A program made the position numbers and the translations under genes. From an uncultured Eubacteriales bacterium (lineage in GTDB: Bacteria > Bacillota > Clostridia > Oscillospirales > Acutalibacteraceae), in contig CAKSQT010000017.1 in NCBI GenBank assembly GCA_934486755.1, forward strand, positions 1 through 27,810: 27,810 nt of DNA. Direction: 5' to 3'. The notes under the pieces were generated by a model that was not told where the DNA came from, made no database searches, and was given only the letters and a program-made list of their open reading frames with translations. Shown piece by piece: positions 1 to 8,173 of this stretch; the first letter of the stretch is position 1; each line of letters begins with the position of its first letter.

Positions 1-242
1 TCGTTATCGAGGTTGCTCACAACCGCTATAATATCGTCGGCGTATGCGCTGCCGAGCCATAATCGCTGTTCGTAAGCATATCTTAACTGCTCCGCGGCAC
101 AGCCCGCCGTCAACACTATAACAGAATAGGACTGAGCCGATTCATCGGGTGAAATAAAGATGAGCTTTACGGCGTGGAACATCTCGGTAAGTCCCAAAAG
201 AGCCATAATTCCAAAAAGTATTATCAAAATAATCTTAATCAT
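1..242 (-). CDS. Hypothetical membrane-anchored protein, C-terminus outside window
   Basis: The frame opens at an ATG (242-240) preceded by a GAGGTGGG ribosome-binding site and stays open to the window edge, giving 80 complete codons. Residues 2 to about 18 are strongly hydrophobic (IKIILIILFGIMALLG) and look like an uncleaved N-terminal membrane anchor. The rest is mixed and soluble-looking, with an Ala/Glu/Arg-rich stretch containing CAAEQLRYAYEQ and then WLGSAYADDIIAV. The gene begins about 45 bases after the cdaR stop on the same strand with no terminator between, so it is probably the third gene of the cdaA-cdaR transcript. I do not recognise the family. The usual third gene in Firmicutes, glmM, does not fit this sequence. 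Confidence 0.75.
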   Translation of the reverse strand, partial: MIKIILIILFGIMALLGLTEMFHAVKLIFISPDESAQSYSVIVLTAGCAAEQLRYAYEQRLWLGSAYADDIIAVVSNLDN

Positions 243-286
243 AAAACCCACCTCAATAACATTATATGCAGAAGCGGGTTTTATGC

Positions 287-1585
287 TCAACTGATATTAA
301 CTGTCGTGCTGTACGTTCCGACCTGCCAGATGTTGGTATAACTATCCGACTTTACGGTTACATTTACCGAATGTTCGCCTGCGGATTTACCCTTTAAATC
401 AACAAGCGCGTAAATATCCGATGAATTGATTTTGTATATAACTGACTTCGGGCCGCATATTTTAACATTTCTTATCGAACTTGAATTTTTAGCGGTCAGT
501 CCCGAATTGAGATTATTGAATTTCACGTTTGATATTGTAAATGTCTTTTCGGCATATCCCGAAGTATCTATACTAACGGTAAAATAATCTATCGAATCGA
601 GTATTTTCACACCGTCGGGCAAAACGGGAGATACATCAAACTTATTGGAAGAAGTGGATACCTTTGTAAAATCTATCGGCGTGAGCGATATTTCCGTAAT
701 GGCAGAAACTACGTCGGGAGTGCCGATAATAGTCACCGTATCGTGATTTACCGAGAAATTTATATCCGACTGCGTAAGACCCGAAGGAAGATTTGAAAAC
801 GTAGGCTTTACCCTGACGGTTGCTTTCTTGGATATAGGCACCGTGACCTTCACCTTTTCGGCATTAATTTCAAGATTTGAGGTGTCAACCTCGTTTTCGT
901 CGGCATCATAGAACAAAAGCGACGCGTCATAGGTTTGCGAACTGCTGAGAGTCTTATTTACCTCAGCATAGGCGACAACCTCATTAATGGTATTCAAAAC
1001 GCTCCGCGGACCTTTTACGGTTATAGTATCGCTTTCGGTAGTATTATCCACAGCGCTGACAATAGGAGTTTCGGCAACAAGTCCGTCAGACACCGCAACG
1101 CCTACCAGCTTCGGTACGACCTCAAATTCCTTTGTGTCGATATAATCAAGTGTCACCTTTACGTGCGACGGCGAATAGCTCACAAATGTATATCCGCTTT
1201 TTGCTGTGCCGCGGGTACCGAAGACTTCAAGATCGTAGGTGCCTGGTTCTGTTATCTCCGCGGCGGAGGCGTAAAGCGCAAAATCATCGGTTTTCAGCGA
1301 GCTTACTATATAATTTGGACCGCTGACGACAACGGTGAACTTTTGCGCCGCAATGTCGCCCACTATACCCATTCCGTTTTCACCCGCAACAGTACCTTCA
1401 AGATTAACGTTTACGGGAACGTCGGTAAATGTCTGCTGTCTTACAGGATTTTGGTTTATCATAATTATAAGCCAAAAAACGAAGGCTATAAATACTGAGA
1501 ACGGCACTGTGAAGCGCTTATTATAAAGCAATTTTCTGACAGAAAAATTGTTAAGAATCTTTTTTATCGGATTCATTGCCCACAT
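287..1585 (-). CDS. cdaR: YbbR-domain protein CdaR, regulator of diadenylate cyclase
   Basis: About 430 residues. A short basic N-terminus is followed by one transmembrane helix (about 26-43, FTVPFSVFIAFVFWLIIMI) and then four beta-rich, roughly 90-residue YbbR-type repeats facing outside. This is the layout of CdaR, which binds and modulates the membrane diadenylate cyclase CdaA. The gene overlaps the end of cdaA by about 26-35 bases, the usual cdaA-cdaR arrangement, which supports the assignment. Two starts nine bases apart are possible: the ATG at 1585, only 3 bases after an AAGG, and the ATG at 1576, 12 bases after it. The protein is the same apart from three residues. The function is inferred from architecture and neighbourhood. 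Confidence 0.9.
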   Translation of the reverse strand: MWAMNPIKKILNNFSVRKLLYNKRFTVPFSVFIAFVFWLIIMINQNPVRQQTFTDVPVNVNLEGTVAGENGMGIVGDIAAQKFTVVVSGPNYIVSSLKTDDFALYASAAEITEPGTYDLEVFGTRGTAKSGYTFVSYSPSHVKVTLDYIDTKEFEVVPKLVGVAVSDGLVAETPIVSAVDNTTESDTITVKGPRSVLNTINEVVAYAEVNKTLSSSQTYDASLLFYDADENEVDTSNLEINAEKVKVTVPISKKATVRVKPTFSNLPSGLTQSDINFSVNHDTVTIIGTPDVVSAITEISLTPIDFTKVSTSSNKFDVSPVLPDGVKILDSIDYFTVSIDTSGYAEKTFTISNVKFNNLNSGLTAKNSSSIRNVKICGPKSVIYKINSSDIYALVDLKGKSAGEHSVNVTVKSDSYTNIWQVGTYSTTVNIS

Positions 1586-2474
1586 CTGCCTTTCTGTGAT
1601 TTTTCTTAAACGGATTAATGTGCTTCAATGCCGCAACGACAGTATTCTCGCGGTTATTAAGTTCGGGGTCGAGAAGCTGGCGTCTTAACTCGGCGCCTGC
1701 CGAAACAGCGTTATAGTTACGCTTTATCTGTCCGTTTGAGGCGAGAGATATATTACCCGTTTCCTCCGAAACAACGAGTACGACAGCGTCGGAATTTTCG
1801 GTCATTCCTATTGCGGCGCGGTGTCTTGTGCCGAGCTGAGAGCTCAAATCCTCACGCTGAGTAAGCGGCAATATACAACCCGCGGCATAAAGACGTCCGT
1901 CACGTACGATAAGCGCACCGTCGTGCAACGGAGATTTAGGATAAAAAATGTTATTAACCATTGAAACAGACGCTTCGGCGTCTATAACGGTTCCCGTATT
2001 AATGATTTCGCCGAGCTGTGTGGTACGTTCAAACACGATAAGCGCGCCTATTTTCTGTTCCTGCATCACGCCTGCGGCCTTGCTGACATTATCAATACAC
2101 TGCGACAAAACGTCAGACTCATCGTCAAGCATTTGTCCTCTGCCGAACTTTGTGCGCCCTACCCTTTCAAGTATTCTGCGAAGCTCAGGTTGGAATATAA
2201 CCGCCATAGCTATAATTGCGGAATCAACAACCTTTGACAGCAGCCATTTAAGGCTTGCGAGATTCCACCAATTGGCGGCAAAATACACAACGAGCAGTAT
2301 AACCATACCTTTAACAAGCTGTCCTGCTCTGGTCTCGCGCAAAAAGCCGATTGCTTTATAAACGATAAAAGCAATAATCAAAATATCAATTATATCATAA
2401 GGAATCCTCATATTTGAAACAGCATACAAAATTTGATTCCAGAGGGTATAAACCGTGTTAAACAGCGAATTCAC
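1551..2474 (-). CDS. cdaA: Diadenylate cyclase CdaA (makes c-di-AMP)
   Basis: This enzyme condenses two ATP molecules into the second messenger c-di-AMP, which in Firmicutes controls potassium uptake, osmolyte transport and cell-wall balance. Of 307 residues, the first ~95 hold three hydrophobic segments (about 27-44, 53-70 and 78-95). The DAC (DisA_N) domain follows, with both signature motifs visible: DGA at 185-187 within LHDGALIVRDG and RHR at 217-219 within GTRHRAAIG. The start is a GTG (2474) ten bases after AAAGGA; a nearby ATG upstream is out of frame. It overlaps cdaR downstream and has its own promoter at 2511-2539, so the pair is probably expressed separately from the aminotransferase gene upstream. 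Confidence 0.95.
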   Translation of the reverse strand: MNSLFNTVYTLWNQILYAVSNMRIPYDIIDILIIAFIVYKAIGFLRETRAGQLVKGMVILLVVYFAANWWNLASLKWLLSKVVDSAIIAMAVIFQPELRRILERVGRTKFGRGQMLDDESDVLSQCIDNVSKAAGVMQEQKIGALIVFERTTQLGEIINTGTVIDAEASVSMVNNIFYPKSPLHDGALIVRDGRLYAAGCILPLTQREDLSSQLGTRHRAAIGMTENSDAVVLVVSEETGNISLASNGQIKRNYNAVSAGAELRRQLLDPELNNRENTVVAALKHINPFKKNHRKADVGNESDKKDS

Positions 2475-2510
2475 CTGCCGTCATTCCTTTGCTCATAATT
2501 ATACAACTAT

Positions 2511-2539
2511 ATAATAACATAATATCCTTGTTCGTTCAA
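2511..2539 (-). promoter_or_regulatory. Predicted sigma-A promoter of cdaA-cdaR
   Basis: On the minus strand TTGAAC (2539-2534) is separated by exactly 17 bases from TATTAT (2516-2511), in an AT-rich gap between the aminotransferase stop and the cdaA start. Spacing and hexamers fit the housekeeping consensus. The start of transcription would fall about 30 bases before the GTG start of cdaA. Confidence 0.6.
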
Positions 2540-2564
2540 TGAATTTTTTATTAATTTTGGTAAT

Positions 2565-3701
2565 TTATTTTTTTATAAAAGGTTTGGAATTTACGGTTCG
2601 CAATAAGTATGCTATTTCCTCTCTTGTGTTAAAGACAGACGGCGAGACCCTTACCGTTCCCGTATCAACGGTTCCTATCGCTCGGTGTGCTGTCGGGGCG
2701 CAATGCAGACCTGCGCGTACGGCAATTCCGTATCGGTCAAGCAATTGAGCTGTTTCTCCGCTCGTCATACCCTCTACATTGAACGACAAAACGGGTGCAT
2801 AAGAACCCGACTCGGGAGAAGGCGCATAAAGTATACAATGCTTTGAATTTTTAAGACCGTCATACAGCATTTTTATAAGCTGCATTTCGTGACGGTATAC
2901 ATTGCTTATTCCGCGCATCTTTACAAATTCGGTTCCTGCGGAAATTCCTAAAATAGCGGGTACGTTTATAGTTCCGCTTTCCACCCTTTCGGGCAACATA
3001 TCAGGTTGGGCAAAATTCACGGATTCGGTTCCTGTTCCTCCTTCTATTATAGTGTCGTTTATCGGTTTTTCGCATATAAGGGCGCCTATTCCCATAGGCG
3101 CGTACAAGCCTTTATGTGGCGCTATGCACAAGTAGTCAATGTGCATTTTTTGCATATTAATATCGACTATTCCCGCTATCTGCGCCGCGTCTACCGTAAA
3201 TAAAATACCTTTTTCAAAGCACAAAGAACCGATTTCGGCTATCGGAAGAATTTTACCCAGAACATTTGACGCGCCCGTACAAATTATCATTTTTGTATTG
3301 TCCCTTATTTTATCACGGAAGTTATTAACCGTTACGGCGTCATCTGTCAAGGAAACCTCAGCAACATCGTAAGACACCCCCGACTTTACGAGCGGACGCA
3401 TAACGGAATTATGTTCAAGCGACGAAACGATTACGTGATCCCTGCCCGTTAGAACCCCTTTTATAACACAATTAAGACTGTGGGTGCAGTTTTGCGTAAA
3501 GACCACGTTTTCAGGTCCCGAGGCTCCGAAAAAATCCGCCAGTGCTTCCCTTGTCTCATAAACCCTTACCGCGGTCATTTCAGAACGCTTATGCCCGCTT
3601 CTGCCTGGATTTGCACAATATTTTACCAAAGCCGTATCAACCGCCCGTATTACGGAAATCGGCTTTTTCCCCGTGGTTGCGGCATTATCAAGATATATCA
3701 T
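2565..3701 (-). CDS. Class V aminotransferase, cysteine desulfurase-like
   Basis: A PLP enzyme of 378 residues in the NifS/SufS fold, expected to remove sulfur (or selenium) from cysteine or a related compound. The N-terminus MIYLDNAATT is the classic start of this family. The PLP-binding lysine is K197 in IAPHKGLYAP, the cofactor-ring region includes DAAQ at 171-174, and the candidate sulfur-accepting cysteine is C334 in RAGLHCAPTAHR, a SufS-like context. It is closest in type to the cysteine desulfurase family proteins of Clostridia that sit beside DUF3343 genes, as here. No Fe-S scaffold gene (sufU, iscU) is adjacent, so a role in general Fe-S assembly cannot be claimed. The ribosome-binding site AAAGGAG precedes the ATG. 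Confidence 0.88.
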   Translation of the reverse strand: MIYLDNAATTGKKPISVIRAVDTALVKYCANPGRSGHKRSEMTAVRVYETREALADFFGASGPENVVFTQNCTHSLNCVIKGVLTGRDHVIVSSLEHNSVMRPLVKSGVSYDVAEVSLTDDAVTVNNFRDKIRDNTKMIICTGASNVLGKILPIAEIGSLCFEKGILFTVDAAQIAGIVDINMQKMHIDYLCIAPHKGLYAPMGIGALICEKPINDTIIEGGTGTESVNFAQPDMLPERVESGTINVPAILGISAGTEFVKMRGISNVYRHEMQLIKMLYDGLKNSKHCILYAPSPESGSYAPVLSFNVEGMTSGETAQLLDRYGIAVRAGLHCAPTAHRAIGTVDTGTVRVSPSVFNTREEIAYLLRTVNSKPFIKK

Positions 3702-3738
3702 AAAATCAACTCCTTTTACTATATACCGTACACTAAAT

Positions 3739-3762
3739 AAGAGGCTCCTTGCAGAGCCTCTT
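3739..3762 (-). terminator. Possible terminator or attenuator between DUF3343 gene and aminotransferase gene
   Basis: A perfect 9-bp stem (AAGAGGCTC / GAGCCTCTT) with a 6-base loop lies 6 bases after the DUF3343 stop. Read on the minus strand it is followed by the moderately T-rich TTATTTAG, so it may be a leaky terminator. No clear promoter was found between it and the aminotransferase start, which suggests that partial read-through feeds that gene. Confidence 0.5.
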
Positions 3763-3767
3763 TTATA

Positions 3768-3989
3768 TCAATTCTTTTCATTAATACCGAGTATTTTTAT
3801 CCCTGCACTGCGCAATATTTTTTCAGCCGATGATATATCGCCGCTAATCACGATTGTATATCCGCAGCCTGCACTTCCCAAACCGGACGTTATCCTTTCT
3901 ATTGAGGCATTAAACCCTTTTCTTCTTAAAATATCTCTGCCTTTCATAGCATAGGTGATCGTCCCTGTTGTTATGATATACCTTTTCAT
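3768..3989 (-). CDS. DUF3343-family small protein (putative Se/S carrier-like)
   Basis: The preferred start is the ATG at 3989, preceded by GGGGTG at a 5-base distance, giving 73 residues; a frame extending upstream to 4061 has no better start. It begins KRYIITTGTITYAM and carries AGCGYTIVISG near residues 40-50. A short beta-alpha-beta layout with a Cys-Gly in the middle matches DUF3343, a family described as a putative sulfur/selenium carrier and often found next to a cysteine desulfurase-like gene. That gene is indeed the next one downstream. Direct proof of carrier function is not visible; the single conserved cysteine (AGCGY) would be the natural attachment site. Confidence 0.72.
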   Translation of the reverse strand: MKRYIITTGTITYAMKGRDILRRKGFNASIERITSGLGSAGCGYTIVISGDISSAEKILRSAGIKILGINEKN

Positions 3990-4070
3990 TTTTTCACCCC
4001 GTCCGACGTATGAAAGTATGGACAAAACGGTACGTACACTACATACTATGCCGAACGACAAAATGTGTCA

Positions 4071-5138
4071 TTAACTTTTGGGGTTATCCTGTATCATTTC
4101 GCTTTTATAATACTTGACCGTTATAATTACGGCGACGGGCACAAGAAATACGCCGTATAAACCGAAAAGTTTAAGACCGATAAACATTGAAATAAGCGTA
4201 AGCAAAGGATTTATCCCTATTTGTCCGCCGATAATTTTAGGCTCTAAAAAGTTTCTTATTACCGTTATTATAAAATAAAGCACGAGTATCTGCGCGCCCT
4301 GCGCCGCATTGCCTGCGGCAATTTGAATAAGTCCCCAAGGGACAAGCACCGTGCCTGTTCCCAAGATAGGAAGTATATCTATAACAGCGATAACAGCAGC
4401 CAAAACAGGGGCAAATTTAATTCTTAATATTATAAAACCTACCAACAGTTCGGCAAATGTAATCAACATAAGCAGCAAATAGCCGAGAGCAAATTTCATA
4501 ATGCTCTGCGTAAATATATCCTTTATTTTTATTACCGACGCATATTTGTCTTCGGAAATCATACTGCGCAAAAAACGGACAAGACCGTCAAAATCCTTTG
4601 CAATATAACAGCTTGCCACAACGGTAACGATAGAGCTTACCAAAACGGACGGTATACGCCTTGCGATTCCTGCGGCATACGAGGACAGGAACGCCGTGAG
4701 CTTTGACGCAACATCGGTTACAGACGTTTTTAGGACGGTATTAAGAGTATCGGTAACATCTTTCGGAAGTCTCTCAAAATGCTTGTTTATTTTTTCATAT
4801 ACGCCGCCGAAAAAATTTGAAACCGAGCCTATATACTTAGGCAATTCCTCTGTAAGTTCGGAGGCGAAAACTGCGAATTTTGTCACCGCAAATACAGCCA
4901 GGGCGGCAATTACAGCAAATGTCGCCGCCGCAAAAACCGCCGCCAGCGTACCGCTTTTAATTTTTGTTTTTGCAGACACTTTCCTTGCGGGGCGTTGCAT
5001 AATGTAGGCTATAATCACTCCGAAAACGAACGGCAGCAAATAGGCGAGCAAAAATTTTGAAACGAAAAGCACTGTTCCGACCGCAGTAAGTATAAAAACA
5101 ATATTTATTATAAATTCTTTCTTAACATTCTGTTCCAA
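4071..5138 (-). CDS. ytvI: AI-2E transporter family membrane protein, YtvI-like
   Basis: 355 residues with about eight hydrophobic helices: two at 10-45, two at 64-95, one near 163-181, and the rest from 214 to 342. The family signature DILPILGTGTVLVPWG lies at 254-269, followed by RNFLEPKIIGGQIGINPLLTL, characteristic of the AI-2E/PerM superfamily and especially of the sporulation protein YtvI. YtvI is reported as a sporulation integral membrane protein of unknown transport role, which fits a spore former. The start is taken as the TTG at 5138, about nine bases after AGGGA; an ATG nearby (AGAATGTT) is out of frame. The transported substrate cannot be told from the sequence. Confidence 0.85.
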   Translation of the reverse strand: MEQNVKKEFIINIVFILTAVGTVLFVSKFLLAYLLPFVFGVIIAYIMQRPARKVSAKTKIKSGTLAAVFAAATFAVIAALAVFAVTKFAVFASELTEELPKYIGSVSNFFGGVYEKINKHFERLPKDVTDTLNTVLKTSVTDVASKLTAFLSSYAAGIARRIPSVLVSSIVTVVASCYIAKDFDGLVRFLRSMISEDKYASVIKIKDIFTQSIMKFALGYLLLMLITFAELLVGFIILRIKFAPVLAAVIAVIDILPILGTGTVLVPWGLIQIAAGNAAQGAQILVLYFIITVIRNFLEPKIIGGQIGINPLLTLISMFIGLKLFGLYGVFLVPVAVIITVKYYKSEMIQDNPKS

Positions 5139-5204
5139 AAAATCAGTCCCTGTTAAAAATATTTATGCAAAACGTACATTAGTGTAAAAAATGAATGTTT
5201 ACAG

Positions 5205-5233
5205 TTGATTTTCAGCAAAAAGTGTACTATAAT
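5205..5233 (+). promoter_or_regulatory. Sigma-A promoter of pheB-hom-lysC
   Basis: TTGATT (5205-5210) and a perfect TATAAT (5228-5233) are separated by 17 bases. They lie 33 bases before the pheB start, which has a GGAGGA ribosome-binding site. No lysine, threonine or T-box leader can fit in the short untranslated region, so regulation is more likely at the enzyme level through ACT domains. Confidence 0.8.
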
Positions 5234-5265
5234 TAAATACAATCGTTCGTCTACGGAGGACAAAA

Positions 5266-5697
5266 ATGAAAAATGACAGCCAACTTATTCTCGTAAACGC
5301 AAAAATACTTCCTCCCGTATTTTACGGTGTTATCAAAGCAAAGGAACTGCTGGCGTCGGGTGCCGTTACCTCGACATCAAAAGCGGTTGAGCTTGCGGGC
5401 ATTTCGCGCAGCGCCTTTTATAAGTATAGGGATTTTGTGTTTAAATATACCGAGCCTGACATCGGCACCGTGAGCCTTGCCGCTGTTTTACGCGACCGAT
5501 CGGGCGTTTTTGCTGCATTTACGGGAGCGCTGTGCAAATACGGTGCAAACATAATAAAAATAAATCAGGATCTGCCCGAAAACGGCGTCGCCGCTGTTAC
5601 TGTGACCGTAACGGGAGATAATATAGGCATAAGCACCCAAGATTTCATTAATGAACTTATGACAACCGAGGGCGTAATATCCGTAAAAACAATATAA
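5266..5697 (+). CDS. pheB: ACT-domain protein PheB (UPF0735 type)
   Basis: 143 residues. The first ~60 contain a helix-turn-helix-like segment (SKAVELAGISRSAFYKYRD), and the rest (about 65-143) is an ACT fold that usually binds an amino acid. The family is named from its position in the B. subtilis pheB-pheA pair, but in Clostridia it commonly precedes homoserine dehydrogenase, as it does here with a gap of 17 bases. The combination suggests an amino-acid-sensing regulator of the aspartate or aromatic pathway, though its biochemical action is not established. The start is supported by GGAGGA six bases upstream of the ATG. Confidence 0.9.
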   Translation: MKNDSQLILVNAKILPPVFYGVIKAKELLASGAVTSTSKAVELAGISRSAFYKYRDFVFKYTEPDIGTVSLAAVLRDRSGVFAAFTGALCKYGANIIKINQDLPENGVAAVTVTVTGDNIGISTQDFINELMTTEGVISVKTI

Positions 5698-5714
5698 TCA
5701 GATTGGAGAAAAAT

Positions 5715-6944
5715 ATGTTAAACGTTGCAATTATGGGACACGGAGTTGTAGGCTCCGGCGTTGCGGAGATTTTAATTGATCATTCACAGCGAATAACAAG
5801 CAAAGCAAAGGAAGAAATAAATGTAAAATATATTCTCGACCTTCGTGATTTTGACGGGCTTTCTTACAGCGAAAAATTCATAAAGGATTTTAACATAATC
5901 GCAGAGGATCCCGAAGTAAAGATCGTAGTTGAGGTTATGGGCGGAACCGAGCCAGCTTATACGTTTGTTAAGAACTGTCTCAGTGCGGGCAAAAGCGTGG
6001 TAACCTCTAACAAAGAGCTTGTTGCCGCAAAGGGCGCCGAGCTGTTGAAAATTGCGGCGCAAAACAATGTGAATTTCCTTTTTGAAGCAAGCGTAGGCGG
6101 CGGTATACCGATACTCCGCCCTATGGCACAGTGCCTTGCCGCAAATGAAATAACCGAGATTACGGGTATTTTGAACGGAACGACCAATTACATCTTAAAC
6201 AAGATGATAAACGACAATATGGATTTTAAAACGGCTCTTGCCTTGGCTCAAAAGAACGGTTTTGCAGAAAAAAATCCCGCCGCTGACATTGAAGGTCACG
6301 ACGCCTGCCGTAAAATATGCATACTCGCCTCACTCGGTTTCGGCAAGCACGTTTATCCCGAACAGGTCAAGACCGAGGGTATAACCGAAATCACTCTTGA
6401 CGATGTTGAATACGCAAACAATTTTAACTGCGTTATAAAACTGATAGGCAGAGCGAAGCGGCTTGAAGACGGCAGAATAACCGCAAGCGTTCGTCCTACC
6501 GCGGTAAGCCGAGAAAACATACTTTCGGGCGTAAACGGCGTGTTCAACGCCATAACCGTGACGGGCGACGAAACTGGCGATGTTATGTTCTACGGCAAGG
6601 GCGCAGGAAAATTCCCGACCGCAAGCGCAGTTGTAGCCGACGTTATTGATTGTGCAAAACACATCAACGCCCGCAAATACCTCGAATGGGCTGACGGCGA
6701 GGACGGCTATGTTTCCGAATCCTCAAATGAAAAAGAAAAATTTTATGTATGTATGAGTTCAGACGATTACAGCACGCTTGAAAACGAGTTCAAATCGCAA
6801 TTCGGAGAGCTTTTCTATATAGGCAACAAGGAAAAGAACGAACTTGTGTTTATGACCGAGCCTATGTTTGAAGATGAATTAAAGGCTAAAACCGAAAAAA
6901 TAAAGTCGGCAACCGCAGTCAAAATTCTGCACACTCTTTTTTAA
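5715..6944 (+). CDS. hom: Homoserine dehydrogenase
   Basis: Reduces aspartate semialdehyde to homoserine, the branch toward threonine and methionine. The start is the ATG at 5715, six bases after GGAG; an in-frame TTG at 5703 overlaps that ribosome-binding site and is less likely. The 409-residue protein has the NAD(P)-binding GHGVVGSG at 8-15, TSNKELVA at 97-104, the substrate-domain NGTTNYIL at 154-161 and the catalytic-lysine segment DIEGHDACRK ending at K200. The last ~80 residues, from EKFYVCMSSDD on, look like a C-terminal ACT domain, so threonine feedback is plausible. Its position between pheB and lysC forms an aspartate-pathway operon. Confidence 0.96.
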   Translation: MLNVAIMGHGVVGSGVAEILIDHSQRITSKAKEEINVKYILDLRDFDGLSYSEKFIKDFNIIAEDPEVKIVVEVMGGTEPAYTFVKNCLSAGKSVVTSNKELVAAKGAELLKIAAQNNVNFLFEASVGGGIPILRPMAQCLAANEITEITGILNGTTNYILNKMINDNMDFKTALALAQKNGFAEKNPAADIEGHDACRKICILASLGFGKHVYPEQVKTEGITEITLDDVEYANNFNCVIKLIGRAKRLEDGRITASVRPTAVSRENILSGVNGVFNAITVTGDETGDVMFYGKGAGKFPTASAVVADVIDCAKHINARKYLEWADGEDGYVSESSNEKEKFYVCMSSDDYSTLENEFKSQFGELFYIGNKEKNELVFMTEPMFEDELKAKTEKIKSATAVKILHTLF

Positions 6945-6961
6945 TACTTCGGAGGTAAAAT

Positions 6962-8170
6962 ATGTCACTGATAGTAAAAAAATTCGGCGGTTCTTCCGTT
7001 GCAAACGCCGAGCGTGTTTTTCACGTTGCAAACACCATTGTGAACGATTATAAGAAAGGCAACGACGTAATCGTTGTAGTATCCGCACAGGGCGATACTA
7101 CCGACGATTTGATTGAAAAAGCCAACGAGATCAACCCGAACGGCGCTTCAAAGCGCGAGCTTGATATGCTGCTTGCCGCGGGCGAACAAATCTCAATAGC
7201 ACTGCTTTCAATGGCGATTGAAAAGCTCGGTTTCCCTGTTGTATCGCTCCTCGGTTGGCAGGCAGGCTTTAACACCGATTCGCACCACGGTATGGCAAGG
7301 ATAAAAAATCTTAATACCGAACGCATACGCAACGAATTATCAAAGAAAAACATAGTTGTTGTGGCAGGTTTCCAAGGCATCAACAAATACGACGATATTA
7401 CCACGCTCGGCAGGGGCGGTTCGGATACCAGCGCCGTTGCGATAGCGGCGTCTATGAAAGCCGATCTGTGCCAGATATACACCGATGTTGACGGTGTGTA
7501 TACAGCCGACCCACGAAAGGTGGACACCGCAAAGAAGATGTCCGAAATAACCTATGACGAGATGTTGGAGCTTGCGACGCTCGGAGCGCAGGTTCTTAAC
7601 AACCGTTCGGTTGAAATGGCTAAAAAATACAATGTAGAGCTTGAAGTCCTTTCAAGCCTTGAAGACAAACCGGGCACAATAGTAAAGGAGACGGTAAAAA
7701 TGGAAAAAACACTTATAAGAGGCGTTGCCAAGGACTGTGACGTTGCGCGTGTATCTGTAATCGGTTTGACGGACGCACCAGGAATGGCATTTAAACTCTT
7801 TAATAAACTTGCGCAGTACAAAGTGAATGTAGACACTATTCTTCAATCGGTAGGACGCGACGGCACTAAGGACATAACGTTTACCGTGCCGATAGGTCAA
7901 TGCGAAAGCGCTATGAACGCTATTAATTCAATAAAGGACAGCCTTTCTTACAAAGAGCTGAGTATGGATGATTCAATAGCAAAAATCTCTATCGTCGGCG
8001 CGGGAATGGAAAGCCACCCAGGGGTTGCTTCAAAAATGTTTGAGGCTCTTTATGACGCCGACATCAACATTCAGATGATTGCGACAAGCGAAATTAAAAT
8101 TTCGGTTCTTATTGATCAGAAATATGCCGATAAAGCTGTAAAAGTAGTTCATGATGCATTTATAAATTAA
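6962..8170 (+). CDS. lysC: Aspartate kinase (aspartokinase)
   Basis: Phosphorylates aspartate, the first step toward lysine, threonine and methionine. The 402 residues begin with the KFGGSS ATP-site motif (7-12). GRGGSDTSAVAIAASM (150-165) and DVDGVYTADPR (175-185) complete the catalytic domain to about residue 240. Two ACT domains follow, with VIGLTDAPGMAFKLF and VGAGMESHPGVASKMF. Size and layout match the B. subtilis LysC class, which is made as an alpha2-beta2 enzyme through an internal start. The same device appears at codon 247 here. The ribosome-binding site GGAGG lies before the first ATG, 17 bases after hom. Confidence 0.97.
   Translation: MSLIVKKFGGSSVANAERVFHVANTIVNDYKKGNDVIVVVSAQGDTTDDLIEKANEINPNGASKRELDMLLAAGEQISIALLSMAIEKLGFPVVSLLGWQAGFNTDSHHGMARIKNLNTERIRNELSKKNIVVVAGFQGINKYDDITTLGRGGSDTSAVAIAASMKADLCQIYTDVDGVYTADPRKVDTAKKMSEITYDEMLELATLGAQVLNNRSVEMAKKYNVELEVLSSLEDKPGTIVKETVKMEKTLIRGVAKDCDVARVSVIGLTDAPGMAFKLFNKLAQYKVNVDTILQSVGRDGTKDITFTVPIGQCESAMNAINSIKDSLSYKELSMDDSIAKISIVGAGMESHPGVASKMFEALYDADINIQMIATSEIKISVLIDQKYADKAVKVVHDAFIN
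7684..7702 (+). promoter_or_regulatory. Internal ribosome-binding site and start for the aspartokinase beta subunit
   Basis: Inside lysC, AAAGGAG (7684-7690) precedes an in-frame ATG at 7700-7702 (codon 247, M-E-K-T-L-I-R-G) by nine bases. Translation from here would give a 156-residue protein made of only the two ACT domains. B. subtilis aspartokinase II makes its beta subunit in the same way, from a start at about the same codon. Translation from this site is inferred, not shown. Confidence 0.7.
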
Positions 8171-8173
8171 AAA

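Noticed and set aside
935..1498. 187-codon open frame on the plus strand
   Set aside because: Lies antisense to cdaR, whose family features are clear; no ribosome-binding site and no recognisable protein.
5139..5204. A sporulation (sigma-E or sigma-K) promoter for the YtvI-like gene
   Set aside because: CATAAATA is present on the minus strand but no -35 box matches at the right distance; a weak TTTACA-N17-TAAATA is also not convincing.
6945..6961. A lysine riboswitch before lysC
   Set aside because: Only 17 bases separate hom and lysC, and the leader before pheB is too short for a riboswitch or T-box.
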